A stretch of DNA of 50,699 nucleotides. It comes from Cyanobium gracile_A. GTDB taxonomy: Bacteria; Cyanobacteriota; Cyanobacteriia; PCC-6307; Cyanobiaceae. Shown one piece after another: positions 7,891 to 15,984 of the stretch; within the stretch, counting starts at the first letter, position 1, and the number at the start of each line of letters is the position of its first letter. The stretch covers positions 1-50,699 of the forward strand of contig NZ_JAYGHY010000019.1 of NCBI RefSeq assembly GCF_034931305.1, read 5' to 3'. Made by a program: the position numbers and the translations under genes. The notes beneath the pieces are model-generated. The model made no database searches. It saw nothing but the letters and a program-made list of their open reading frames with translations, and was not told the DNA's origin.

Positions 7891-9485
7891 CGCTCCACCC
7901 CCGCAGTGGCGACGCAGGCCGCTGGCTCCCGGCAGGCCGCCTCGTACTCGTGGCGGAACCAGCGCAGGGTGCTGAGCACCGGATTGGGGGCCGACTGGCC
8001 CAGGCCGCAGAGGCTGGTGACCTTGACCATCTGGCAGAGGGCATCGAGGCGCTCCATGTCGGCGGGGGTGGCCCGGCGTTCCACGAAGCGATCGAGCAGC
8101 TGGGCGAGCTGCACGGTGCCGGCGCGGCAGGGCACGCACTTGCCGCAGCTCTCGTTGACGCTGAAGCCCATGAAGTGGCGCGCCACCTCGGGCATGGAGG
8201 TGCTCTGCCCCATCACCACCATGCCGCCGGAGCCCATCATCGAACCCAGCTCCAGCAGGCTTTCGTAGTCAACGGGGGTGTCGAGCCGTTCGGCTGGGAT
8301 GCAGCCGCCCGAGGGGCCGCCCGTCTGCACGGCCTTGATCGGCGAGCCATCGGGCACCCCGCCACCGATCAGCTCCACCACGGTGCGCAGGGGGGTGCCC
8401 ATCGGCACCTCCACCAGGCCGGTGTTGACCACCGCACCGGAGAGGGCGAAGACCTTGGTGCCCTTGCTGTGCTCGGTGCCCATGGCGGCATACCAGTCGC
8501 CGCCCTGGCGCAGGATCGCCGGCACGGCGGTGAAGGTCTCGACGTTGTTGATCAGGGTGGGCGCCCCCCAGAGGCCCGACTGGGCCGGGAAGGGGGGCCG
8601 GGGCTGGGGCATGCCGCGCTGGCCCTGGATCGAGAGCAGCAGGGCCGTCTCCTCACCACACACATAGGCGCCGGCCCCCACCCGCACCTCCAGGCGCAGG
8701 TTGAAGGTGGTGCCGTGGATGTGGTTGCCCAGCAGGTGCCGGCTGCGGGCCTGCTGCAGGGCCAGCCGCAGCCGCTCGATCGCCAGGGGATACTCCGCCC
8801 GCACGTAGACGAAGCCCCGCTCAGCGCCGACGGCGTAGGCGGCGATCGCCATCCCCTCGATCAACCGGTGCGGATCGCTCTCGAGCACGCTGCGGTCCAT
8901 GAAGGCGCCCGGGTCCCCCTCGTCGGCGTTGCAGACCACGTAGCGGGGGCCGGGGGGCTGCAGGGCCACCGTGTCCCACTTCAGGCCGGTGGGGTAGCCG
9001 GCACCGCCGCGACCGCGCAGACCGCTGCGGCGCATCTCGTCGCGCACCTGCTCGGGGGTGAGCTCCTCCAGGACGCGCTGCAGCTGGGCGTAGGTGCCGA
9101 AGGCGATGGCGTCGTCGATGGATTCGGGATTCACCTGGCCGCAGCCCTCGAGCACCACGGGCCGCTGCAGGGCGAAGAAGGGAGCCTCCAGATCGAGCCG
9201 ATGGGCGGCCAGGGCATCGCCGCTGCTGGCAAGGCCGGCGGCGATCAGATCCCCGGCGTGCTCCGGGGCCACGCCGCCGAAGAGCTGGGTGGGGCCCGGG
9301 CCGTCGCAGGCCACCAGGGGACCGCTGCCACAGAGGCGCAGGCAACCCACCGGTTTGATCGTCAGCGCTTCAGCCGAGAGGCCGGCGGCGTCCCGGGCGC
9401 CCTCCAGGGCGGCACGCAGGGCCTGGCCACCGGCGGAACGGCAACCACTGGCATCGCAGCAGCGCAGCTGCGGGGGGACGGGCAT
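7887..9485 (-). CDS. hoxF: HoxF, NAD(P)H- and FMN-binding diaphorase subunit
   Basis: A 532-residue subunit that exchanges electrons with NAD(P)H. The N-terminal ~90 residues are a thioredoxin-like [2Fe-2S] domain (RCCDASGC, then CLRLC). The NuoF-like core has GRGGAGYPTGLKW and NADEGDPGAFMDR for NADH and FMN. Near the C-terminus CGKCVPCRAGT plus a later Cys (SLCGLG) bind the N3-type [4Fe-4S] cluster. It heads the hoxFUYHW-hypA chain. Its 53-base leader contains TGGCTAGCAAG, also found before hoxE. The usual upstream partner hoxE is missing here and lies at 15131-15634. Confidence 0.96.
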   Translation of the reverse strand: MPVPPQLRCCDASGCRSAGGQALRAALEGARDAAGLSAEALTIKPVGCLRLCGSGPLVACDGPGPTQLFGGVAPEHAGDLIAAGLASSGDALAAHRLDLEAPFFALQRPVVLEGCGQVNPESIDDAIAFGTYAQLQRVLEELTPEQVRDEMRRSGLRGRGGAGYPTGLKWDTVALQPPGPRYVVCNADEGDPGAFMDRSVLESDPHRLIEGMAIAAYAVGAERGFVYVRAEYPLAIERLRLALQQARSRHLLGNHIHGTTFNLRLEVRVGAGAYVCGEETALLLSIQGQRGMPQPRPPFPAQSGLWGAPTLINNVETFTAVPAILRQGGDWYAAMGTEHSKGTKVFALSGAVVNTGLVEVPMGTPLRTVVELIGGGVPDGSPIKAVQTGGPSGGCIPAERLDTPVDYESLLELGSMMGSGGMVVMGQSTSMPEVARHFMGFSVNESCGKCVPCRAGTVQLAQLLDRFVERRATPADMERLDALCQMVKVTSLCGLGQSAPNPVLSTLRWFRHEYEAACREPAACVATAGVER

Positions 9486-9507
9486 GGGGACCGGGGACGC
9501 CTATCGA

Positions 9508-9518
9508 CTTGCTAGCCA
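9508..9518 (-). promoter_or_regulatory. Shared 11-base element before hoxF
   Basis: On the minus strand TGGCTAGCAAG ends 22 bases before the hoxF ATG. The identical 11 bases lie 21 bases before the hoxE ATG. The core GCTAGC is a palindrome. Function as an operator or leader element is inference; the shared position is directly visible. Confidence 0.5.
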
Positions 9519-9538
9519 GGAAATCACTGCTGCGCCGC

Positions 9539-10576
9539 TCACTTGGCTTTGGCCAGCGCCCGGGCGATGCTGTCCACTGTGGCCGGCAGGGGGCTGTTGG
9601 CGGGGATCACGCCATTGGCGTAGAGCACCTTGCGGATCTTGTCCAGCAGCGGGGGCAGGTTGTTGTGGGCCGGGTTCAGCAGTTCGTACTGCTCCTGGGG
9701 GCCGGGGTAGCGGATGCCTTCCCACAGGGCAGCGGTCGCACCGGAATCAAGGCCCAGGTGGTCGGCCATCGCCTGGCGAACCTCCGCCGGACGGCGGCCT
9801 TCCTCCTCGCGCATCGCCTGCCAACCCTGAACGAGGGCCAGAACCGCGTCGGGATGCTGGTCGAGCAGCTCGGGTTCAACGGCGAGCACATCGAGGATCT
9901 CGTAGGGGAGTTGCCGGCTGGTGAACAGCGTTTGCAGCGGCTGGGCGCGAAGCAGCTGCTCGCTCCGGGGTGGGTAGGTCACCACCGCCTGCACCTCCCC
10001 CCGTCGCAAGGCCGCTTCCCAGGAGGTGGCAGGCAGGAAACGCAGCTGGGACGGCTCCGGGGGCGGCAGTCCCACGGACTCGAACGCGCGCGACAGAACG
10101 TACCGGGAGAGGCTGCTGCGGTCGAGGGCGATCGGTTGATCGGCCAGGCCCTTGAGGTCCTTCACCCCCTGACGGGCCAGCAGTTGATCGGCGCCGCGGG
10201 ACTCATCGACCACGTAGACGATCACCGGACACCGCTCCGGGGCCACCCCGCAGATGGTGACGGCATCGATCGTGGTGGTGGCGATCGCCTGGGCCTTACC
10301 GGAGACATAGGCCTCCATCGTGCCTGCCGCGTCGGCGAAATTGCGCAGATCGAGGTTGATCCGGCGGACGTCGTAGTGGCTGCGCGCCTTGGCCAGGGCG
10401 AAGTAGGCGTACCCGGGCCATGGGTTCACCGCCAGCACGATCCGGGGAGGCTGGCGCTGGCACCCCAACGCCACCGCCAGCAGCAAGGACCCCAGCGCGG
10501 CGAAGCAGCCAAACCGCTGCCGCCAGCCCCGCCGGCTTCTCCCCGGAGGAAAGGCGATGCCGGCGTGAGCCCCCAT
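9539..10576 (-). CDS. Periplasmic substrate-binding lipoprotein (SsuA/ThiY/NrtA type)
   Basis: A 345-residue protein with a lipoprotein signal (hydrophobic stretch ending LAVALGC, Cys at ~39). It continues with IVLAVNPWPGYAYFALAK, the opening of SsuA/ThiY-like binding proteins for nitrogen, sulfur or pyrimidine compounds. Features of the fold include DAVTICG and a late region rich in WQAMREEEGRRP. No permease or ATPase gene is nearby, so an ABC importer is not evident. It is divergent (41 bases apart) from the EAL-domain gene and 53 bases upstream of hoxF on the same strand. It may act as a sensor partner for the adjacent membrane proteins or be cotranscribed with hoxF; both are inference. 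Ligand unknown. Confidence 0.75.
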   Translation of the reverse strand: MGAHAGIAFPPGRSRRGWRQRFGCFAALGSLLLAVALGCQRQPPRIVLAVNPWPGYAYFALAKARSHYDVRRINLDLRNFADAAGTMEAYVSGKAQAIATTTIDAVTICGVAPERCPVIVYVVDESRGADQLLARQGVKDLKGLADQPIALDRSSLSRYVLSRAFESVGLPPPEPSQLRFLPATSWEAALRRGEVQAVVTYPPRSEQLLRAQPLQTLFTSRQLPYEILDVLAVEPELLDQHPDAVLALVQGWQAMREEEGRRPAEVRQAMADHLGLDSGATAALWEGIRYPGPQEQYELLNPAHNNLPPLLDKIRKVLYANGVIPANSPLPATVDSIARALAKAK

Positions 10577-10617
10577 GGGTGGACCCGGAAATGTGAAAAA
10601 AGTATGATGGATGTTCG

Positions 10618-13359
10618 ATGCGAACGTTGCCGTTCCGCCAGACCCCGTCGCCCCATCTCCCCCTGCTCCCCCGCCCCCCTGCCGACGAACGCCTCGACCA
10701 GGAGCGCCGCACTCTGGTCTTTGGCGTGGTGGCCATGGGGCTCCTCGGCACCACCCTGCTGACCTGGAACAGTTACACCCAGTTCCAGTCGGGGCATGCC
10801 AGCCAAGAGAAGGCCACGGCCGATCTGGTCTATGCCGCCCTGCAGCTGAAATTGGTCAACTCGGAATCCTTGGTGCGGGGCCTTGCCGGACTGGATCGGG
10901 CCTCTGAGGAGGTCACGCTGGCCGAGCTGCAGCGGTTCGTCAGTGCCGTAGGAGCCGGTGGCCCGGCACTCGAAGGCATCGGCACCTTGGGCTATGCCAC
11001 GGCCGCATCCGGCAGGGTCCCGATCCGCCTGATCGCGCCGCTCAATCCCGGCAACCGCCTGTTGCTGGGCAGCGATCTGCGCAGCTTGATCCGGAACTCC
11101 GGCCAGGCTCTGCGGCAAGACGCGAGTCCCCACGAAGGCTGGCTGTTCAGTGGGCGTCCCGGCCCGGGAGGACCTGCCTTTCTGGTGCAGGTCCTCCCCA
11201 TCGGCGGCAGCAACGGCACAGCAGGCCGAGGAACGGCGCCACCGTCAACCTGGGCCTTCGCCACCCTGCCGCTGCGCGATTTTCTGGTGGCGGCCCTCGA
11301 CCACCCGTTGATGCGACTGAAGGAGGAGGTGGACCTGCAGCTGTACAGCGGCGACCGTGCCGATCCACGCCAGCTCCTTTACGACTCCCGCAACCGTCCA
11401 GGGGCCGAAGTTCTGCCCCATGCGCTCTCGCGGCCCTTCGAAACCGGTGGCCAGCGTTGGCTGTTGCTGGTGCAGGTGCCCCTGCAGGTGTCCGGCCCCT
11501 GGCTGCCCACCTGGGAAGTGGTGCTGCTGCTCGGACTGACGAGCAGCGTGCTGGCCGGCCTGGTGAGCGATCAGTTCCTGCAACGCCGCCGGGCGCTTGA
11601 GCGGGAGGAGCGGAGCCTGGGCGCGATGCGGCGCAACTGGGAGGCCAGCCTCGAGTGGTTTCACCTGTATCGCCAGGCCTTTTCCCTGATCCAGGACGGC
11701 GTGGTGATCACCGACAGCACGGGATTCATCCTGACCTGCAACGAGGCCTATTCCGCCATCACCGGCTACGAGCTGGAGGAGCTGGTGGGCCGCAACCCCC
11801 GCATGATGAAATCGGGCTACCAGGACAAGGCCTTCTATGCGGCGCTCTGGGAACAGCTGCTCGCCAGCGACCGTTGGGCAGGGGAGATCTGGAACCGCCG
11901 CGCCAACGGGGAGATCTACCCCGTCTGGATGCAGATGGGGGTGGTGCGTGACGCCTCCGGCGCCCCCAGCCATTACGTCGCGGCTCTGGCCGACCAGACG
12001 CGACTGCGGGAGAAGGACCGGCAACTGGAGTACCTGGGTTATCACAACCCCCTCACGGAGCTGCCCAACCTGCAGATGGCCGAGCTGCAGCTGGGCCAGC
12101 TGTGCCAACAGACGCAACCGCTGGTGGTGATCTGGGTCGAGCTGGACGGTGTTAAACGCATCGAGGAAAGCTTCGGCCCGGCCAAGGGGGATGAGCTTGT
12201 CAAGGTCGTCGTCGAACGGCTGAACCGCTTCGTCGGGCCCACGGATGTCTTGGCCCAGGTGGGCAGGAGTGAGTTTTTGATCGTGCATTCGCTCGATCCC
12301 GCTGATCCCACAGGCGTGCAGATAGCCGGAAGGATTCTGGCTGGGCTCAGCGATCCGATTGGCCCGGTGGAAACGCTGGAGGTGGCCCTGGCGGCCTGGG
12401 CTGGCGTGAGCTGCTTCCCCCAGGATTCCAGGGAGCCGGAAAACCTGCTCCTGTTCGCGGCCACGGCCCTCGGACAGGCACGACGCCAGGAGGTGGGCAC
12501 GATCCTGCGCTACTCGGGCGAGATGACGATCCGCAGCCGGCACCGCCTGGCGATCGAAGCCCACCTGCAGCGGGCCTTGGAAACGGGCCAGCTGGAGCTC
12601 TACTACCAGCCCCAGGTGGATAGCCAGGGGGATCTCCTCGGCGCCGAGGCCCTGCTGCGTTGGCGCAGTCCGGAGTTCGGTCCGGTCTCACCGCTGGAGT
12701 TTCTGCCGATCGCGGAAACCAGCGACCTGATCCACCGGATCGGCGCCTGGGTGCTCGAGGACGCCTGCCGCCAGTGGCAGGGGTGGGTGCAGGCCGGCCT
12801 CGCCCCTGGCCGGGTGGCGGTCAACCTTTCCACCCGACAGTTCCAGGACCCCAGGCAGAGCGTGCCCGAGCTGGTGCAGCACTGCCTGGCCCGCACGGGT
12901 CTGAGCACGGGCTTGCTGGAGCTGGAGATCACCGAGAGTTGCCTGATGCCAGCTCTGGGTACCCGCGAGCAGCTGCTTAAACTGAAAGAACTGGGTGTGG
13001 AGTTGGCCATCGATGACTTCGGTACCGGTTTCTCTTCCCTGAGCACGATCCACACCTTTCCAGTCAGCAAGCTGAAGATCGATCGTTCGTTTGTGGATGG
13101 TGTGGACACCAACCTCACCTCACAGGCGATCGTGCGCGCCACCTTGGCCATGGCCCGGGGACTGGGGGTGAGCACCCTGGCCGAGGGGGTGGAGCGTCCC
13201 GAGGAGCTGGACTTCCTGCTCCGCTGCGGCTGTCCTGCCTACCAGGGCTTCCTGTTCAGCCGTCCCCTGGCCGCCACGGAGTTCGAAGCCCTGCTCCGGC
13301 GGGGAGTGGCCGCCAACTCGGTGGCCGGCACTCAGCCGGCAAGGGTGCATCTGCCATGA
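10618..13359 (+). CDS. Membrane PAS-GGDEF(degenerate)-EAL protein, probable c-di-GMP phosphodiesterase
   Basis: A 913-residue protein. A membrane segment at ~33-53 and another at ~297-318 enclose a ~240-residue periplasmic sensor. A PAS domain follows at ~348-465. The cyclase-like domain has GRSEF at 549-553 instead of GGDEF, so cyclase activity is unlikely. The EAL domain is intact: EAL at 677-679, VNLS, EITES, DDFGTG at 799-804 and AEGVE. The expected activity is hydrolysis of cyclic di-GMP, controlled by a periplasmic signal. The stop shares ATGA with the next gene. It is divergent from the binding lipoprotein, a plausible signal input (inference). Confidence 0.9.
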   Translation: MRTLPFRQTPSPHLPLLPRPPADERLDQERRTLVFGVVAMGLLGTTLLTWNSYTQFQSGHASQEKATADLVYAALQLKLVNSESLVRGLAGLDRASEEVTLAELQRFVSAVGAGGPALEGIGTLGYATAASGRVPIRLIAPLNPGNRLLLGSDLRSLIRNSGQALRQDASPHEGWLFSGRPGPGGPAFLVQVLPIGGSNGTAGRGTAPPSTWAFATLPLRDFLVAALDHPLMRLKEEVDLQLYSGDRADPRQLLYDSRNRPGAEVLPHALSRPFETGGQRWLLLVQVPLQVSGPWLPTWEVVLLLGLTSSVLAGLVSDQFLQRRRALEREERSLGAMRRNWEASLEWFHLYRQAFSLIQDGVVITDSTGFILTCNEAYSAITGYELEELVGRNPRMMKSGYQDKAFYAALWEQLLASDRWAGEIWNRRANGEIYPVWMQMGVVRDASGAPSHYVAALADQTRLREKDRQLEYLGYHNPLTELPNLQMAELQLGQLCQQTQPLVVIWVELDGVKRIEESFGPAKGDELVKVVVERLNRFVGPTDVLAQVGRSEFLIVHSLDPADPTGVQIAGRILAGLSDPIGPVETLEVALAAWAGVSCFPQDSREPENLLLFAATALGQARRQEVGTILRYSGEMTIRSRHRLAIEAHLQRALETGQLELYYQPQVDSQGDLLGAEALLRWRSPEFGPVSPLEFLPIAETSDLIHRIGAWVLEDACRQWQGWVQAGLAPGRVAVNLSTRQFQDPRQSVPELVQHCLARTGLSTGLLELEITESCLMPALGTREQLLKLKELGVELAIDDFGTGFSSLSTIHTFPVSKLKIDRSFVDGVDTNLTSQAIVRATLAMARGLGVSTLAEGVERPEELDFLLRCGCPAYQGFLFSRPLAATEFEALLRRGVAANSVAGTQPARVHLP

Positions 13360-15149
13360 AGCTTCCAGGCAGCAGCTTGACCCCGCGCCAGGGCCTGCTC
13401 CTGGGCCTGCTGACCGGCCTGGCCGTGCTGGGCAACGTGACCGCGGTGCCGCTGTTCTTCAGCATCCACATCCTGCTCGGGTCGATCGCGTCCACCCTCG
13501 CCCTTCTCTTGCTGCGGGGCTGGTGGAACGTGCCGATCACCGTCCTGGCGAGCCTCTACACCTGGAAGCTCTGGAGCCAACCCTGGGCCATCGTGATCTT
13601 CAGCGCCGAAGCCCTCTGGCTGGCGCTGTTCGTGAATCGCTTCAGCGGCCCACCGCAGAACGACATCAAAGGCAAGATCATCCTGGCGGATATCGCCTTC
13701 TGGCTTCTGGTGGGAACACCGCTGGTGTTCTTCTTCTACGACGTCGTGCTGGCGAACGATCCGGCCAATGTGGCCGTGGTGGCCGCCAAGCAAGTGGTCA
13801 ACGGCATCGCCAACACGATGGGGGCCTTCTTCCTGTTCGTGCTGGTCCAGGTGTGGCGCAGCCGCCGGGGCCAGGGACTGTTGCCCCTGCGGGGCGTTGT
13901 GTTTTCAGTGGTGCTGGCTTCGGTTCTGTTGCCGTCGATGGCACTCAGCCTCCTTTCGGGCAACCTGCTGCAGAGCGCCACCCAGGAGGGGGTTCTGGAG
14001 AACCTCCAGACCGTCGGCGAAGCCGCCGCCAGGATCACCCCCCTCCAGTACGGCACACCCTCCCGGGCACTTCCTTCGAGCGTCGGTTCAGCGGCCTTCC
14101 TGCTCATCGACACCGATGGCAACCGGATCAGCTCCAACCCCGGCCTGTTCCTGCGGCTGGAGAACAGTTTCCAACCCGCCCCAGCGGAGCAGATCAAGGC
14201 GAATGGGCTGCAGATCCTGATCCCCAGGGATCACCGTCCTGGCCTCAAGGTGTGGTCCCAGGGGTACTGGAGCACCACCCAGCCCTCCACCCGTTATCTG
14301 GTGCAGGTCGTGCAACCCGCGGCACCGCTGGTGATGAAGCTGCAATCCCAGAGCACCACCTTGCTGACCACCCTCCTCTGGATGATGCTGCTGGGGGTGC
14401 TGCTCAGCGAAGTGGCGGCCAGCCTGGTGCAGAGGCAGCTTCAGATCCTGCCCCAACCCCTTGAGGCCGCCACCGAGGGGCCTGTGCCCGCCGCCAGCCT
14501 CGAGCGTGTTGCCCCTAACTCCCTCAGCAGCATTGCTGAGGTCTACGAACTGGCGAATCGCCTCCAGGAACAAAACACGAGAGTGCAGCGTCTGAGCCAA
14601 GACTTCACGGATGTGAGCTCCAGACTCAAACAGTGCACCGAGAGACAACGACGCTCGAGGACGTTTGATCTTCTCACCGGTGCCACCAACCGCTGTGAGT
14701 TGGAACAAAGTCTGTTGCAAGCCAGCGAACGGGCCCAGGCCTGCTCCGTGCCCGTGGCCTGCCTGGCCTTCTCCGTGCAAGGACTGCGGTCAATCAATGC
14801 GTACCACGGCCGGCAGAAGGGAGACGAGGTCCTGACGCAATTGATCACCGCTGTGAAGCCCCTGCTCCGTGCCAACGACGAATTGTTCCGCATCGGAGGC
14901 AGTGAATTCCTGCTGCTGCTCTGGGGCCAGCCGCTTGAATCGGCCCGCAGCACCGCCGAGCTGATCCGCCAGGTCATCAGCCAGGCCGAACTTCCACCTG
15001 GCGATCCATCATCCCCACGGCTGACCATGAGCGCAGGGGTGAGTCTGCTGGATGGCACCGATACCAGCGGCCAGGAGCTGCTCTCAAGGGTGGAACTGGC
15101 CCTGAACCAGTCCAGGGAGCTGGGAGCCCATCAGGTGGTGGTGCGCTGA
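13356..15149 (+). CDS. Polytopic membrane protein with degenerate GGDEF domain
   Basis: A 597-residue protein with about six hydrophobic segments in the first ~210 residues (MASE-like arrangement). A soluble, probably periplasmic part of ~110 residues and another membrane segment at ~330-350 follow. After a coiled linker (residues ~385-425) comes a GGDEF-fold domain whose signature is GGSEF (514-518). The metal-binding acidic residue is replaced by serine, so it is probably a receptor or regulator rather than an active cyclase. It overlaps the upstream EAL gene by 4 bases, indicating coexpression. Its 3' end overlaps the convergent hoxE end by 19 bases. Confidence 0.85.
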   Translation: MKLPGSSLTPRQGLLLGLLTGLAVLGNVTAVPLFFSIHILLGSIASTLALLLLRGWWNVPITVLASLYTWKLWSQPWAIVIFSAEALWLALFVNRFSGPPQNDIKGKIILADIAFWLLVGTPLVFFFYDVVLANDPANVAVVAAKQVVNGIANTMGAFFLFVLVQVWRSRRGQGLLPLRGVVFSVVLASVLLPSMALSLLSGNLLQSATQEGVLENLQTVGEAAARITPLQYGTPSRALPSSVGSAAFLLIDTDGNRISSNPGLFLRLENSFQPAPAEQIKANGLQILIPRDHRPGLKVWSQGYWSTTQPSTRYLVQVVQPAAPLVMKLQSQSTTLLTTLLWMMLLGVLLSEVAASLVQRQLQILPQPLEAATEGPVPAASLERVAPNSLSSIAEVYELANRLQEQNTRVQRLSQDFTDVSSRLKQCTERQRRSRTFDLLTGATNRCELEQSLLQASERAQACSVPVACLAFSVQGLRSINAYHGRQKGDEVLTQLITAVKPLLRANDELFRIGGSEFLLLLWGQPLESARSTAELIRQVISQAELPPGDPSSPRLTMSAGVSLLDGTDTSGQELLSRVELALNQSRELGAHQVVVR

Positions 15150-15634
15150 GGCAGGCCGGCGGCCTCCAGGCGGGCGTCCAGCGCCTCGCTCTGGTCGACG
15201 GGCAGCCGCGTGATCAATTCCCCGTCCACCACCAGCACCGGCGCCTGGCCGCAGGCCCCCAGGCAGCTGACGTGCTGCAGGGCCCAGACGCCGTCCCCCG
15301 CCGCATCGTCGAGGCGCACCCCCAGCCGCTGCTCAATGCGGGCCGCCACCTGGGCGCCCCCCTTCACGTAGCAGGCGGTGCCGAGGCACACGGCACAGCG
15401 GTGGGCGGTGGGGGGCTCAAGCCGAAAGAGGTGGTAAAAACTGGCCACGCCGTGGACACGGCTCAACGGCAACCGCATCCCGGTGGCCACATCCCGCAGG
15501 GACTCCGGTGCCAGGTAGCCATGGAGCTCCTGCACCTGATGCAGCACTTCGATCAGGGCGTCGGCGCGGGCCCCATGGCGGCGGATCACCTGGGTGATGC
15601 GCGGGTCAGTGCTGGCCGGGGCCGAGCTGGTCAT
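15131..15634 (-). CDS. hoxE: HoxE, NuoE-like subunit of bidirectional hydrogenase
   Basis: A 167-residue thioredoxin-like [2Fe-2S] protein. Cluster ligands are C-x4-C (CAVCLGTAC contains the pair) and C-x3-C (SCLGAC) further on. A helical N-terminal part with LHQVQELHGYLAPE is typical of NuoE. In the five-subunit cyanobacterial enzyme it pairs with HoxF. The ATG at 15634 has GGGAGA upstream and is preferred over a start at 15709. It lies 5.6 kb from hoxF, and its 3' end overlaps the convergent GGSEF gene by 19 bases. The leader carries the same TGGCTAGCAAG as hoxF. Confidence 0.95.
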   Translation of the reverse strand: MTSSAPASTDPRITQVIRRHGARADALIEVLHQVQELHGYLAPESLRDVATGMRLPLSRVHGVASFYHLFRLEPPTAHRCAVCLGTACYVKGGAQVAARIEQRLGVRLDDAAGDGVWALQHVSCLGACGQAPVLVVDGELITRLPVDQSEALDARLEAAGLPQRTTT

Positions 15635-15655
15635 GCGGTTGTTCTCCCACCGTCC

Positions 15656-15666
15656 CTTGCTAGCCA
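15656..15666 (-). promoter_or_regulatory. Shared 11-base element before hoxE
   Basis: TGGCTAGCAAG on the minus strand, 21 bases before the hoxE ATG, identical to the element before hoxF. It may coordinate the two separated hydrogenase transcripts (inference). Confidence 0.5.
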
Positions 15667-15739
15667 CCGCAAGGGCCACGGTCAGCAGACCGCGGCAGCA
15701 ATGCAGCATCCGGGCCTACAGCCTGGAAGCCAGCGGCTA

Positions 15740-15747
15740 CTTATAGT
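15740..15747. promoter_or_regulatory. Possible bidirectional -10 region between hoxE and a small secreted peptide gene
   Basis: The sequence CTTATAGT gives TATAGT on the plus strand, 24 bases before the ATG of the 47-codon gene. It gives TATAAG on the minus strand, ~105 bases before hoxE. The matches to the -10 consensus are good, but no clear -35 elements were found. Confidence 0.3.
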
Positions 15748-15771
15748 TCATCCCATGAGCACCCCTGCCGT

Positions 15772-15915
15772 ATGAATCCTGCGTTTCAAGCTCCGTTCCG
15801 AGCCGTCTTGTTGAGTTTTGTTCTGTTGCTCAGTTCAGCGGCCATGGCCTGCGAAAAGCACATCAACGGCCACCAGAACAGTTCCGACACCCATTCGGAA
15901 AGCATCAACAACTAA
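15772..15915 (+). CDS. Small secreted peptide, 47 residues
   Basis: ATG at 15772, TAA at 15913. The first ~26 residues form a signal peptide (basic start, hydrophobic VLLSFVLLLSSAAMA), followed directly by Cys. The mature part is only ~21 polar residues, rich in His, Asn and Ser (CEKHINGHQNSSDTHSES). The AMA|C site fits signal peptidase I better than a lipobox. It lies between divergent hoxE and a plus-strand GGDEF gene. No known family is recognised; coding is supported by the clean signal peptide only. Confidence 0.5.
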   Translation: MNPAFQAPFRAVLLSFVLLLSSAAMACEKHINGHQNSSDTHSESINN

Positions 15916-15984
15916 CTATCTTCACCCCAACCCGGTGAAATGGACGGCTAATGATTAGCAGTCACATTCGTTAGTCAGAATATT

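Noticed and set aside
7950..9515. 521-codon plus-strand frame opposite hoxF
   Set aside because: His/Gly/Ala-rich shadow; hoxF on the other strand is certain.
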